From: Geminicoccaceae bacterium
GTDB taxonomy: Bacteria; Pseudomonadota; Alphaproteobacteria; Geminicoccales; Geminicoccaceae
Assembly: GCA_025062095.1 (NCBI GenBank)
Contig: JANXAZ010000011.1
Span: forward strand, 33,920-97,919
DNA length: 64,000 nt
Direction: 5' to 3'
The first letter of the stretch is position 1; every line of letters begins with the position of its first letter. Made by a program: the position numbers and the translations under genes. Below, in pieces: positions 30,963 to 40,171 of this stretch. The notes under the pieces are model-generated. The model was not told the origin of the DNA. It searched no databases and saw only the letters and a list, made by a program, of their open reading frames with translations.

Positions 30963-31753
30963 TGCCCGCGACCGGCGCACTGCGCGCGCATGTTTCGACC
31001 TACGGCAAAGCGGTCGTGCGCGGCGCCCGCACCGCGCTGCTCGTCCACGGCGCGGGCATGGACCAGAGCGTGTGGACGCTGCAGGGGCGCTATCTCGCCT
31101 TCCACGGCTGGAACGCGCTCGCGGTCGATCTCCCCGGGCACGGCCGGGCGCGCGGCGAGGCCGGCTTGACCTCGATCGAGGCGATGGCCGATTGGCTCGC
31201 CGAGCTCGCGAGCGCCCTCGCCACCGGTCCGGCGGTGGTCGTCGGCCATTCGATGGGTGCGTTGGCCGCCCTCGACCTCGCCGCGCGCCATCCCGAGCGC
31301 GTCGAGCGCCTCGTCTTGCTGGGCGCCGCCGCGCGCATGCCGGTCCACCCCGAGCTCCTCGCCCTCGCCCGCGCGCACGATCCGAAAGCGGTCGAGCTCA
31401 TCTGCGACTGGGCGTTCGGTGCGCGCGCCCGGTTCGGGGGCAACCCCTTTCCCGGTGCCTGGCTCGTGGGCACCGCGCGCAGCCTCCTCCTGCGCGGCGA
31501 TCCCGAGGTGCTCGCGCGCGACCTCGCCGCCTGCGACGGCTACGACGCGGGCGAGGCCCGCGCGGCATGCGTCGCCTGCCCGACGCTCGTCGTCGTGGGC
31601 GCCGAGGACCGGATGACCCCGCCCGCGGCCGGCCGGAAGCTGGCCGGGCTCGTGCCGCGCGGCGAGTGTCGAGAGTTGAAGGGCGTCGGCCACATGATGA
31701 TGGTCGAGGAGCCCGAGGCCACCCTCGACGCTCTCAAGGATTTTCTCGGCTGA
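30962..31753 (+). CDS. Alpha/beta hydrolase
   Basis: A 263-residue alpha/beta-fold protein. It has the oxyanion stretch LLVHGAGMDQSVW, nucleophile elbow VVGHSMGALAAL (G-H-S-M-G near residue 98), an acid in VVGAEDRMTPP and the late His in GVGHMMMVEEP. The substrate cannot be told. It is translationally coupled to metY (TGATG), so it may act in methionine or acyl-homoserine metabolism, or just share transcription. A longer upstream reading lies in metY and is rejected. Confidence 0.85.
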   Translation: MPATGALRAHVSTYGKAVVRGARTALLVHGAGMDQSVWTLQGRYLAFHGWNALAVDLPGHGRARGEAGLTSIEAMADWLAELASALATGPAVVVGHSMGALAALDLAARHPERVERLVLLGAAARMPVHPELLALARAHDPKAVELICDWAFGARARFGGNPFPGAWLVGTARSLLLRGDPEVLARDLAACDGYDAGEARAACVACPTLVVVGAEDRMTPPAAGRKLAGLVPRGECRELKGVGHMMMVEEPEATLDALKDFLG

Positions 31754-31855
31754 CGACCGGCGCGTTCGGCGCACGCGGGGGTGCCCGCGTCTCCGTTTCC
31801 CGCCCGCGGAAGTCGGCGCTATAGCCTCGCGCACGGGTCTGGGGAGGAAGTCGAC

Positions 31856-32611
31856 ATGCGCCTTGCCGGCAAATCGACGATCGTGACCGGAGCCGGTCAG
31901 GGCTTCGGCGAGGGAATCGCGAAACTGTTCGCGCGCGAAGGGGCCGAGGTGGTCGTCGCCGACATCAACCCGGTCACGGCCGAGAAGGTCGCCGAGGAGA
32001 TCCGCGCGAGCGGCGGAAAAGCGGTCGCCGTTGCCTGCGACGTGAGCACCGATGCGGGGACGGCTGCGATGGTGCGGACCGCGCTCGACCGGTTCGGTCG
32101 GCTCGACGTGATCGTCAACAACGCGGGGATCACGCACGTCAACAAACCCTGCACGGAAGTCACGGAAGAAGAGTTCGACCGGATCATGGCGGTCAACGTG
32201 AAATCCCTCTTCTGGGCTGCCAAGCACGTCGTTCCGATCATGCAGAGCCGAGGAGGCGGCGTGATCCTCACCACGGCGTCCACTGCCGGCATCAGGCCGC
32301 GACCCGGTCTCGTGTGGTACAATACTTCGAAAGGTGCGGCGATCACCGCCACCAAGGCGCTCGCGATCGAGCTCGCGCCTTTCAAGATTCGGGTCAACTG
32401 TCTGTGCCCGGTGGCGGGAGAAACTCCCCTTCTGCCCGCGTTCATGGGCGGCGACACGCCGGAGCTGCGCGAGAAGTTCCGCGCCACCGTTCCGTTGGGT
32501 CGGCTTTCGACCCCGCTCGATGTGGCCCGTGCGGCTCTCTTCCTCGCATCCGACGAGGCCGAGTTCTTGACCGGCGTAGCCCTCGAGGTCGACGGCGGAC
32601 GCTGCATCTGA
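31856..32611 (+). CDS. Short-chain dehydrogenase/reductase (classical SDR)
   Basis: A 251-residue SDR. It shows TGAGQGFGEGIA (T-G-x-x-x-G-x-G), DVIVNNAG, Ser in ILTTASTAGIRPR, and the catalytic YNTSK. It ends EAEFLTGVALEVDGGRCI, typical of the FabG-like group. An Asp after the second strand (VVADINP) suggests NAD(H) preference. ATG 31856 follows GGGGAGGA, a strong ribosome site; about 100 bases separate it from the hydrolase gene. The substrate is unknown; a GST-like gene follows after 29 bases. Confidence 0.9.
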   Translation: MRLAGKSTIVTGAGQGFGEGIAKLFAREGAEVVVADINPVTAEKVAEEIRASGGKAVAVACDVSTDAGTAAMVRTALDRFGRLDVIVNNAGITHVNKPCTEVTEEEFDRIMAVNVKSLFWAAKHVVPIMQSRGGGVILTTASTAGIRPRPGLVWYNTSKGAAITATKALAIELAPFKIRVNCLCPVAGETPLLPAFMGGDTPELREKFRATVPLGRLSTPLDVARAALFLASDEAEFLTGVALEVDGGRCI

Positions 32612-32640
32612 AAGTTTCGAGAAAACGCAGGAAAACAGCG

Positions 32641-33261
32641 ATGATCAAGATCTGGGGCCGCACGAACTCGATCAACGTGCAAAAGGTGATGTGGGCGATC
32701 GGCGAGCTCGGCCTCGACTTCGAGCGTATCGATGCGGGCGGGACGTTCGGCGGTCTCGATACGCCCGAATACGGGCGCATGAACCCGAACCGCAAGATCC
32801 CGACGATCCGCGACGGTGACGTCGTCGTCTGGGAATCGAACGCCTGCGTGCGCTACCTCGCGGCGAAGTACGGCGCCGGGTCGCTCTGGCCGATCGACCC
32901 CGGCCATCGCTCGGAAGCGGATCGCTGGATGGACTGGATGCTCACCACGCTCGTCCCCGATCTCACCATCGTCTTCTGGCAGACGATCCGGACGCCGCCG
33001 GAACGACGGGACATGTCCGCCGTGCGCGCCGCGGCCGCGCGGCTGGGGCCGATCTGGGCGATCCTCGACGGCCATCTCGCTGAACGCGCTTACGTCGCCG
33101 GCGCCGAGTTCACGATGGGCGACATCCCGGTGGGCTGCGCCTTTTGGCGCTACGTCAACCTCCCCACCGAACGTCCGCCGCTACCCCATCTGGAGGCCTG
33201 GTTCGAGCGGCTGAAGGCGCGCGAAGCCTACCGGACCCACGTCATGCTGCCGGTGACCTGA
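32641..33261 (+). CDS. Glutathione S-transferase family protein
   Basis: A 206-residue GST: the thioredoxin-like N-terminus with IWGRTNSINVQKVMWAIGELGLDFE, NPNRKIPTIRDGDVVVWESNACVRYLA (cis-Pro and the E-S glutathione-binding pair), and a helical C-terminal domain with FTMGDIPVGCAFWRY. It resembles the alphaproteobacterial YfcG/Nu-like and beta-type GSTs. It lies 29 bases after the SDR gene and is probably cotranscribed. Confidence 0.88.
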   Translation: MIKIWGRTNSINVQKVMWAIGELGLDFERIDAGGTFGGLDTPEYGRMNPNRKIPTIRDGDVVVWESNACVRYLAAKYGAGSLWPIDPGHRSEADRWMDWMLTTLVPDLTIVFWQTIRTPPERRDMSAVRAAAARLGPIWAILDGHLAERAYVAGAEFTMGDIPVGCAFWRYVNLPTERPPLPHLEAWFERLKAREAYRTHVMLPVT

Positions 33262-33407
33262 GCAGCGCCGGCGTTGCCGAAAGGGCACGACGACGCGCCC
33301 GCGCGAGGATCCTCTCGCCCGCGCGTACGGCGTCTTCCTCCGACCTCTTGGCATCGGGTCGGGCGCGCCGCTAGCTCGCGCGGGCGTAGCGTCGTCGGGA
33401 TCCTCGC

Positions 33408-34976
33408 GTGTCGTTCCGACCTCGGTCGACGATCGTCGCGGTATTCGCCGCCTGGGTTGTTGTCGCGTCCTCGGCCGCGGGCGCGCTCGCCCGGTCCGTG
33501 CAGACCGACCGCGGGCCGCGGCCGGAGCCGGTGACGCTCGAAGCGGGCGACGCTTCGGAAGCGGAAGACGCGCCCAAAGCGCTCGCGAACGAGCGCGAAC
33601 GGTGGCGACGGGCCGTGATCCTGGCCCTGCTCGCCCGCGAGGCTCGTCTCGATCCCTCCGTACGCTTCGATCGAGCGCTCCTCGAGGACGGCCGCAGGGC
33701 CCGCGATGCCGAGCTCGCCTTCGCGCGCGCGTGGCACGGTTATCTCCTGCGCCGACAGGGCGGGGGCGGAACGATCGATCCGACCCGGGTGCGCGCCGTG
33801 TCCGCGTTTCTCGACGGCGCGCCGATCGGTGATCCGCTCGCGCTCGCCGTTCTCGAACTGCGCATCGTGGAGGCGCTGGGCGGCTGGCAGCCGGTGCCCG
33901 CGCAGCTCGAAGAAGAGCCGTTCGTACCGGCAGAGGGCGTGCAGCCGGCGGCGCAGAGCGGAAGCCTTCGGCGCCGGTGGGTCGTCGATCGGACCCGGCT
34001 CGTGCGCCGGCTCGTGCAATCGCTCGACCTTCCCGCCCGTTTCCTGTCCGATCCGGTGCCCGAGAACCTTCTGCGGCGGGCCGTGGAGCGTTTTCAGCGG
34101 CGTCACGGCCTGTCGGCCGACGGCGTGGTCGGCAGCCGGACGCTCGCCGCGCTCAACGAACCGATCGGCGAGCAGATCCGGCGCGCCGCGCTCAACCTCG
34201 CCCGGCGCGAAGGGTCGGCCGCGCGCTCGGCGCTGCGCCGTTACGTCGAGGTCAACATCCCGGCCTTCGAACTGCGGCTGATCGAGAACGGTCACGTCAC
34301 GCTCCGTTCTCGGGTCATCGTCGGCGACGACAAAACGCCGACGCCGGTGTTCGACGACGTCATCCGCTACATCGATCTCAATCCGAGTTGGTACGTACCT
34401 CCCGGTATCGTCAAAGAACTTCTCGAAAAAGCGAAACAAGAACCGGGCTATTTCGAGCGCGCCGGCTTCACGTGGCAGACGAGCGAGAACGGTCGAACAC
34501 GCCTCGTCCAGCGCCCCGGACCCGAGAACGCGCTCGGCCGCTTCAAATTCGTTTTTCCGAATCACCACGCGGTCTATTTGCACGACACGGCCCAGCGCGG
34601 CCTCTTCGGTCGCGCCGACCAGGCCCTGAGCCACGGCTGCATTCGGCTCGACCGACCGCGCGAGCTCGCGCTCGCTCTCTTGGCCGAGCAGGGCTGGACC
34701 GCCGAGCGACTGCAGCAGGTCCTCGATTCCGGACGAACGCGCCGGATCGAACTCGCCGAGCCGGTGCCGGTCTTCCTCGACTACCGCACGGTCGATCTCG
34801 ACGGCGAGGGGCGCCTTCTCCTGTTCGCCGATCTCTACGGCCACGACCGCGCCGGGCGCGCGACCTTCGAAGGCAAGCGGCCGCTCGACGCCCGGGCGGA
34901 GGCTTCCGCCGGCCGGATCCGCGCTTCGGGGACGAGCGCGGGCATCGAGGGCGCGTCCGCAACCGTCCTCGATTGA
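33408..34976 (+). CDS. L,D-transpeptidase (YcbB/LdtD type)
   Basis: A 522-residue periplasmic protein with an N-terminal hydrophobic export signal (about residues 9-30), a PG_binding-like domain (RAVERFQRRHGLSADGVVGSRTLAALN, about 222-250), and a YkuD catalytic domain. The active-site stretch is ALSHGCIRLDRP with His 409, Cys 411 and Arg 413; the upstream FPNHHAVYLHDT stretch holds the other catalytic His. It makes 3-3 peptidoglycan crosslinks or anchors lipoprotein. The length fits YcbB-type enzymes with an extra scaffold domain. GTG 33408 starts the frame. Confidence 0.9.
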   Translation: MSFRPRSTIVAVFAAWVVVASSAAGALARSVQTDRGPRPEPVTLEAGDASEAEDAPKALANERERWRRAVILALLAREARLDPSVRFDRALLEDGRRARDAELAFARAWHGYLLRRQGGGGTIDPTRVRAVSAFLDGAPIGDPLALAVLELRIVEALGGWQPVPAQLEEEPFVPAEGVQPAAQSGSLRRRWVVDRTRLVRRLVQSLDLPARFLSDPVPENLLRRAVERFQRRHGLSADGVVGSRTLAALNEPIGEQIRRAALNLARREGSAARSALRRYVEVNIPAFELRLIENGHVTLRSRVIVGDDKTPTPVFDDVIRYIDLNPSWYVPPGIVKELLEKAKQEPGYFERAGFTWQTSENGRTRLVQRPGPENALGRFKFVFPNHHAVYLHDTAQRGLFGRADQALSHGCIRLDRPRELALALLAEQGWTAERLQQVLDSGRTRRIELAEPVPVFLDYRTVDLDGEGRLLLFADLYGHDRAGRATFEGKRPLDARAEASAGRIRASGTSAGIEGASATVLD

Positions 34977-35006
34977 GCGATCGCGCAGCCCCTGTCCGGC
35001 TCGGGC

Positions 35007-35489
35007 TCACCCGGAGCTCCGGGTGCGCGCGATCGGCGCGGCGTATCGCGGCTCGGTGTCCCAAGGGAACAAGATCCAAGTGTCCTGGCTCACCTCGGTG
35101 ACGAAGGTGTCGACGATCGGCCGGCCCGCGGGCTTGGCGTAGACCGTCGCGAAATGCGCTTTGGGGAGCATCGCGCGCACGATGCGACCGGTGCGCCCGG
35201 TATCCACGAGATCGTCGACGACGAGCCAGCCTTCGCCTGCGCCGTGCACCGCTTTGAGGATCACGGCTTCCCGTTGCAGCGTCTCGTCGTACGAGGCGAT
35301 GCAGACCGTATCGACGATCCGGATGTCGAGCTCGCGCGCGATGATGTGCGCCGGAACCAGACCGCCCCGGGTGATCGCCACGATCCGCTCGAAGGGGCCG
35401 AGATCGGAAAGACGCCAGGCCAAGGCCTTGGCGTCGCGGTGCAACTGTTCCCAGGAGACCGGGAAATAGCGCGTCGTTCGTTCGCCCAC
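35007..35489 (-). CDS. gpt: Xanthine phosphoribosyltransferase
   Basis: The 160-residue product starts with the typical [21 protein letters not shown], then [20 protein letters not shown] and the PRPP loop [35 protein letters not shown], ending in the Gpt signature [15 protein letters not shown]. It salvages xanthine and guanine. GTG 35489 gives a usual length; a longer reading (to 35648) has no family match and would overlap the next gene's start region on the other strand. No clear ribosome site is seen at this GTG. The stop faces the L,D-transpeptidase stop at 30 bases. Confidence 0.9.
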   Translation of the reverse strand: MGERTTRYFPVSWEQLHRDAKALAWRLSDLGPFERIVAITRGGLVPAHIIARELDIRIVDTVCIASYDETLQREAVILKAVHGAGEGWLVVDDLVDTGRTGRIVRAMLPKAHFATVYAKPAGRPIVDTFVTEVSQDTWILFPWDTEPRYAAPIARTRSSG

Positions 35490-35614
35490 GGGAGCGGCTC
35501 CGCCGATCGGAAGCCAGGTGCGAAAGGCCGCCGGGCTTGTCAAGGCGGCCGGGCTGGGGCTTGTTCTTCCCGTCGGTATCGCGACCCGCGAGCCGGCGCG
35601 AAACGGTATCGAAC

Positions 35615-35818
35615 ATGGACGAGGAACGGCCGACCCCGGCACCCGCACCCGGCCTACCGCGTCCTCTCGAGGGGATCTCGATCGCCGAGCTCGAGGCCTA
35701 TCGTACCCTGCTCGAGCGGGAGATCGCCCGGGTGGACGCCGAGCTCGAACGACGGCGTTCCCTGCGCAGCGCCGCCGAAGCGCTCTTTCGCCCGCCGCCC
35801 TCCGGCGAGCGACGGTGA
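35615..35818 (+). CDS. DUF1192-like small coiled-coil protein
   Basis: A 67-residue product with [44 protein letters not shown]: the stretch I-S-I/V-x-E-L-x-x-Y-x-x-L-x-x-E-I-x-R-x-x-x-E is the DUF1192 core common in Alphaproteobacteria. It should be a short helical hairpin; the function is unknown. ATG 35615 is preferred to a longer reading from 35537 with no family match. The Nudix gene starts 6 bases after its stop. Confidence 0.8.
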   Translation: MDEERPTPAPAPGLPRPLEGISIAELEAYRTLLEREIARVDAELERRRSLRSAAEALFRPPPSGERR

Positions 35819-35824
35819 CGGACG

Positions 35825-36376
35825 ATGCGCTTTTGCAGCAGCTGCGGCGCCCCCGTGCGGATACAGCGGCCGCCCGGCGACGACCGCGATCGGCACGTCT
35901 GCACCGTCTGCGGGACCGTCCATTACCACAATCCCAAGCTCGTCGTGGGCGCTTTGTGCACCTGGGAGGACCGCATCCTTCTGTGCCGGCGCGCGATCGA
36001 TCCGCGGGCCGGTTTCTGGACCGTCCCCGCGGGCTATCTCGAGTTCGGGGAGACGGCGGAGGAAGGGGCCGTACGCGAGGCCTGGGAGGAAGCCCGGGCG
36101 CGCATCGAGATCGAAGGCTTGCTCGCGGTCTACAGTGTGCCGCGCATCGGCCAGGTGCAGCTCCTCTATCGCGCGCGGCTGCTCGCCCCCGAGGTCGCCC
36201 CGGGGCCGGAGAGCCTCGAGGTGCGGCTCCTGCCGTGGTCGGAGATCCCTTGGGACGAGCTCGCGTTCACGACCGTGCGCTGGCTGCTCGAGCGGGCGCT
36301 CGCGCTGCGCGACCACCCGGGCCCTCTGGTCACGGTGTTCAATCCCGTTCCCTCCCCTCCCAGAACCGAGGCTTGA
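35825..36376 (+). CDS. Nudix hydrolase with N-terminal zinc ribbon
   Basis: A 183-residue protein. The N-terminus has CSSCGAPV and [13 protein letters not shown], giving four Cys of a zinc ribbon. A Nudix box follows in [25 protein letters not shown], with the metal-binding R-E-A-W-E-E intact; G-E-T-x-x-E-G-A is typical of the NUDT14/NudC-like ribbon group. It probably hydrolyses a nucleoside diphosphate derivative (ADP-ribose or a dinucleotide). The tail [12 protein letters not shown] is unconserved. It lies 6 bases after the DUF1192-like gene. Confidence 0.87.
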   Translation: MRFCSSCGAPVRIQRPPGDDRDRHVCTVCGTVHYHNPKLVVGALCTWEDRILLCRRAIDPRAGFWTVPAGYLEFGETAEEGAVREAWEEARARIEIEGLLAVYSVPRIGQVQLLYRARLLAPEVAPGPESLEVRLLPWSEIPWDELAFTTVRWLLERALALRDHPGPLVTVFNPVPSPPRTEA

Positions 36377-36561
36377 CAGCCGCGGATCGCCTGCTACGCG
36401 ACCGAATATGTTGAGCCGGCACGAATCGGCGGGCATCGCACGCGATCGACGACGGGCGCGCCCGGGCGTTTGACCGCCTCCCGCGTGCTCGCGCGCGCTT
36501 CGCTCGTGGCCTCGGGAGGCTCCCCCGACCCCGACCCTTTCCGAGCGAGCGCGCCGTTGCC

Positions 36562-37230
36562 ATGCTCCACCTCCGGCTCGAAACTCCTCGAGACAGCGAC
36601 GCGATCGAAGCGCTTCTCGATCTCGCCTTCGGTCCCGATCGACACCGCAAGATCTCTTATCGCTATCGGACGGGAATCGCGCCGGTTCGCGAACTGTGCC
36701 TCGTGGCCGAGGAAGCGGGACGGATCGTGGGCACGATCCGCTATTGGCCGGTGAGGCTGGATCATCGGCCGGCTCTGTTGTTGGGACCGGTGGCGACCGA
36801 TCCCGAGCGTCGCGCGGTCGGGATCGGTCGCGCGCTCGTCTTCGAGAGCCTCGCGCGCGCGGCGGATCTCGGCTGGGACCTCGTTTTCCTCGTGGGCGAC
36901 CCGGACTATTACCACCGCTTCGGCTTCGCGGTCGTGCCCCCCGACATCGTCATGCCGGGAGAAGATCCGCGGCGCGTTCAATGGCGCGGGCTCGGTGGCG
37001 CCGCTCTACCGCCGGGTGGCGGCGAGCTCCTGCGCGCCGACGGCACGCGCATCGAGCCAAGCGAGCAGGGGCGTGCGGATCGGGAGGATCCCCTTGTAGG
37101 CGGCCATCGCTTCCGGCATCTCGCGGATGCGCGCCGCGAGCGCGGCGGCGACGGCCGGGTCGCGGGTCGCTTCGTCGAGCCGGACGACCCGCGTCTTGAC
37201 CGTGAACGCGATCGCTTTCGTGCGCGGTAA
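36562..37230 (+). CDS. GNAT family N-acetyltransferase (with antisense-overlapping tail)
   Basis: A 222-residue reading with a clear GNAT domain in residues 1-about 155: LRLETPRDSDAIEALLDLAF, LLGPVATDPERRAVGIGRALVFESL (the acetyl-CoA loop R-R-x-V-G-I-G) and LVGDPDYYHRFGF, typical of the YhbS-like group. Residues after about 155 are low-complexity and lie over the convergent DUF3445 gene (225 bases of overlap). In close family members the chain ends around 165-170 residues, so the stop codon has probably been lost here and the tail is extra. ATG 36562 is the family start. The substrate is unknown. Confidence 0.8.
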   Translation: MLHLRLETPRDSDAIEALLDLAFGPDRHRKISYRYRTGIAPVRELCLVAEEAGRIVGTIRYWPVRLDHRPALLLGPVATDPERRAVGIGRALVFESLARAADLGWDLVFLVGDPDYYHRFGFAVVPPDIVMPGEDPRRVQWRGLGGAALPPGGGELLRADGTRIEPSEQGRADREDPLVGGHRFRHLADARRERGGDGRVAGRFVEPDDPRLDRERDRFRAR

Positions 37231-37911
37231 GCGGCGCAGGGTCTGGCGCTCGACGCGCAGCCACAAGCGCTCGACCGCGCGTTCGGACGCGAGCGTGCTC
37301 GCGCGGTCGGAGCGATCGGGCAGGCAGAGCTCGGGGGTCGAGGTCAGACTCCAATTCGCGCGCCAGACCGGCCGTGCGACGTCGAGGGCTTGGAAGAAGC
37401 GGTCGGTCGGCCCGCCCAGGCGCCGAGCGAAGTCGGGCACCGGCTCGTGGATCTCGCCCACGCTCTTGCCGAGCTTGTCCCCGAGCTTCCAGTGCAAGGG
37501 AAAACAGAGATGACCGGCGACGAGCCGATAGGTCCCGGATCCGTCCGCGGCCAGGAGCAGGAGGTCTTCTTGGACCAGCCGTCCCGCGACGAGGAGGGGC
37601 TCGTCGTCCTCGAGGTCGATCCTTTCACCAAGAACCCACAGAACCGAGCTTTCGCGCGCGGGCGCGAAACGGTCGGGTGCGAAGCGCACGAGCCAATCGA
37701 CGACGACTTCCAAGAGTTCGCGGCACGCCTCTTCGCTTCCGGGAAGTGCGGCGTAGACGAGGTCGCGCCGCTGCGCCGCGAGGCGCCGGCGCTCGGCCGT
37801 CTCGATCGCCCAGCGATCGTCGATCCACAGCCAATCGGCGATCTCAAGCGCGTGCAGGCCCATGGCGAGCCGCCAGGGACCTTCGAGAAAGACCAGGGGT
37901 GTGGGCTGCAT
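37006..37911 (-). CDS. DUF3445 family protein (heme-dependent oxidative N-demethylase type)
   Basis: A 301-residue protein with WLWIDDRWAIETAERRRL near the start, VAGHLCFPLHWKLGDKLGKSVGEIHEPVPDFARRLGG (about 128-164; the family's C/L-F-P-x-x-W-x-x-x-x-K-x-G motif) and FTVKTRVVRLDEATRDP near the end. Characterised members are heme enzymes that demethylate dimethylamine-type compounds, but the family is broad and the substrate here is unproven. ATG 37911 starts the family sequence. Its 3' end overlaps the GNAT tail by 225 bases. Confidence 0.85.
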   Translation of the reverse strand: MQPTPLVFLEGPWRLAMGLHALEIADWLWIDDRWAIETAERRRLAAQRRDLVYAALPGSEEACRELLEVVVDWLVRFAPDRFAPARESSVLWVLGERIDLEDDEPLLVAGRLVQEDLLLLAADGSGTYRLVAGHLCFPLHWKLGDKLGKSVGEIHEPVPDFARRLGGPTDRFFQALDVARPVWRANWSLTSTPELCLPDRSDRASTLASERAVERLWLRVERQTLRRLPRTKAIAFTVKTRVVRLDEATRDPAVAAALAARIREMPEAMAAYKGILPIRTPLLAWLDARAVGAQELAATRR

Positions 37912-38023
37912 GGCCGCCAACCAGCCGCGACGCGCGCGCTTGTCAAGGAGCGGGCGGCCGCGAAGGCGCGCGGCGGGCGCGCGCGTTGCGAACTCCGGCA
38001 CGATCGCCTAAACGGAAAAAGGG

Positions 38024-38097
38024 CGGGGCGTAGCTCAGCCTGGTAGAGCGCCAGCTTTGGGAGCTGGATGTCGCGTGTTCGAATCACGCCGCCCCGA
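38024..38097 (+). tRNA. tRNA-Pro(TGG)
   Basis: A full cloverleaf of 74 nt. The acceptor CGGGGCG (38024-38030) pairs with CGCCCCG (38090-38096); the D arm is GCTC/GAGC; the anticodon stem CCAGC/GCTGG encloses loop TTTGGGA with anticodon TGG; the T arm GCGTG/CACGC encloses TTCGAAT. The discriminator base is A and no CCA is encoded. livF starts only 10 nt downstream. Confidence 0.95.
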
Positions 38098-38107
38098 TGC
38101 GATCGAT

Positions 38108-38815
<708 letters not shown>

Positions 38816-38818
38816 GCC

Positions 38819-40039
38819 TCAGCTCTGCCGACGCCGGCTGCGCGGAAGCGCGCCTTCCGCTTGCGCGCGGGAGCGGAGTTCGGGATCGATGCCGGCCTCG
38901 TCGAGGATCTCCTCGGTGTGCTCGGCGAAGCGCGGGGGGACGCGACGCAGCGCGGTCGTGCTGCGCGAGGGTTTGATCGGCGTTCCGATCCCTCGATAGC
39001 GTCCGCGTTCCACGATCATGTCGCGATGGGCGGTGTGCGGATGCTCGATCGCCGCTTTCACCCCGAAAAGCGGGCCGGCGGGAACCCCGGCATCGATCAG
39101 CGTCTGCCAGAGCCGCGCCCCGTCGCGCGCGGCGAGCGCGCGCTCGAGCTCGGCTTTGAGGGCCGCACGATTGACCACGCGGTCGGCGTTGGTGGCGAAC
39201 CGGGGATCGCGCGCGAGCTCGGGCGCACCGATGATCTCGCACAGGCGGGCGAAGGCGCGGTCGTTGCCGACGGCGAGGAAGAGGGGCACGGTGCCCGTGC
39301 GGAACACGTCGTAAGGGCTGATGTTGGGATGGGCGCTGCCCGTGAGCTTCGGTTCCTCGCCCGAGAGGAAGAAGTTGGCGGCGTGGGGATGCATCATCGC
39401 GAGGCCGCAGTCGAACAGCGCCACGTCCAGGTGCTGCCCGCGGCCCGAGCGCTGACGCTCGATCAGAGCCATGAGGATGGCGATGGCGGCATAGAGCCCG
39501 GTGCCGATGTCGACGAGCGGGATGCCGATGCGCGTCGGCCCGCATTCGGGGTCCCCGTTGATCGAGAACATGCCCACGAGGCCCTGGATCACCGCATCGT
39601 AGCCGGGTCGGCCGCCGAGCGGTCCGTCGGGGCCGAAGCCGGTGATGCTGCAATGGACCAGGCGCGGGAAACGTTCGGCGAGGAACGCGCGCCCGAGCCC
39701 CCAGGCTTCGAGCGTCCCCGGCTTCATGTTCTCGACGAGCACGTCGGCCCCTTCGAGCAGAGCGAGCAGGAGCTCGCGCCCCGCCGGTCTGGCGAGATCG
39801 ATGCCGATCGAGCGCTTGTTGCGGTTGATTCCGATGAAATAGGAGGCGTCGCCGTCGAGAAAGGGCGGCCCCCAATCGCGGACCTCGTCGCCCTGGGGCG
39901 GTTCGACCTTGATCACCTCGGCCCCGTGATCGGCGAGGATCTGCGTACAAAAAGGTCCGCCCAGCACACGGGTGAGATCGATCACCCGGATCCCCGAAAG
40001 CATGCCCTCGCCCGTGCGCGCGTCTCGACCACCCGTCAT
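38819..40039 (-). CDS. CaiB/BaiF family CoA-transferase
   Basis: About 406 residues of the class III CoA-transferase family. The start region is LSGIRVIDLTRVLGGPFCTQILADHGAEVIKVEPPQGDEVR, the catalytic Asp is in GYDAVIQGLVGMFSINGD, and NRNKRSIGIDL and DVALFDCGLAMM follow the family. It moves CoA between an acyl-CoA and a carboxylate; candidate donor or acceptor unknown. ATG 40039 is used; ATG 40003 is an alternative that would give 394 residues. It converges on livF (3 bases between stops) and is divergent from livK, so it may handle the carboxylate that the Liv system imports. Confidence 0.87.
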   Translation of the reverse strand: MTGGRDARTGEGMLSGIRVIDLTRVLGGPFCTQILADHGAEVIKVEPPQGDEVRDWGPPFLDGDASYFIGINRNKRSIGIDLARPAGRELLLALLEGADVLVENMKPGTLEAWGLGRAFLAERFPRLVHCSITGFGPDGPLGGRPGYDAVIQGLVGMFSINGDPECGPTRIGIPLVDIGTGLYAAIAILMALIERQRSGRGQHLDVALFDCGLAMMHPHAANFFLSGEEPKLTGSAHPNISPYDVFRTGTVPLFLAVGNDRAFARLCEIIGAPELARDPRFATNADRVVNRAALKAELERALAARDGARLWQTLIDAGVPAGPLFGVKAAIEHPHTAHRDMIVERGRYRGIGTPIKPSRSTTALRRVPPRFAEHTEEILDEAGIDPELRSRAQAEGALPRSRRRQS

Positions 40040-40171
40040 GCGATTCGTCCGTCCGTTCGCTGCGCGGCCGATCCTAAGGGCGTGCCCGGCCGGGATCCAT
40101 CTCGGGACTGGAGAAGAGCGCACGGCTCTGGCAAGGTCGCCCCGCGAGCGGGACGAAGGGGGAGGACGGCG

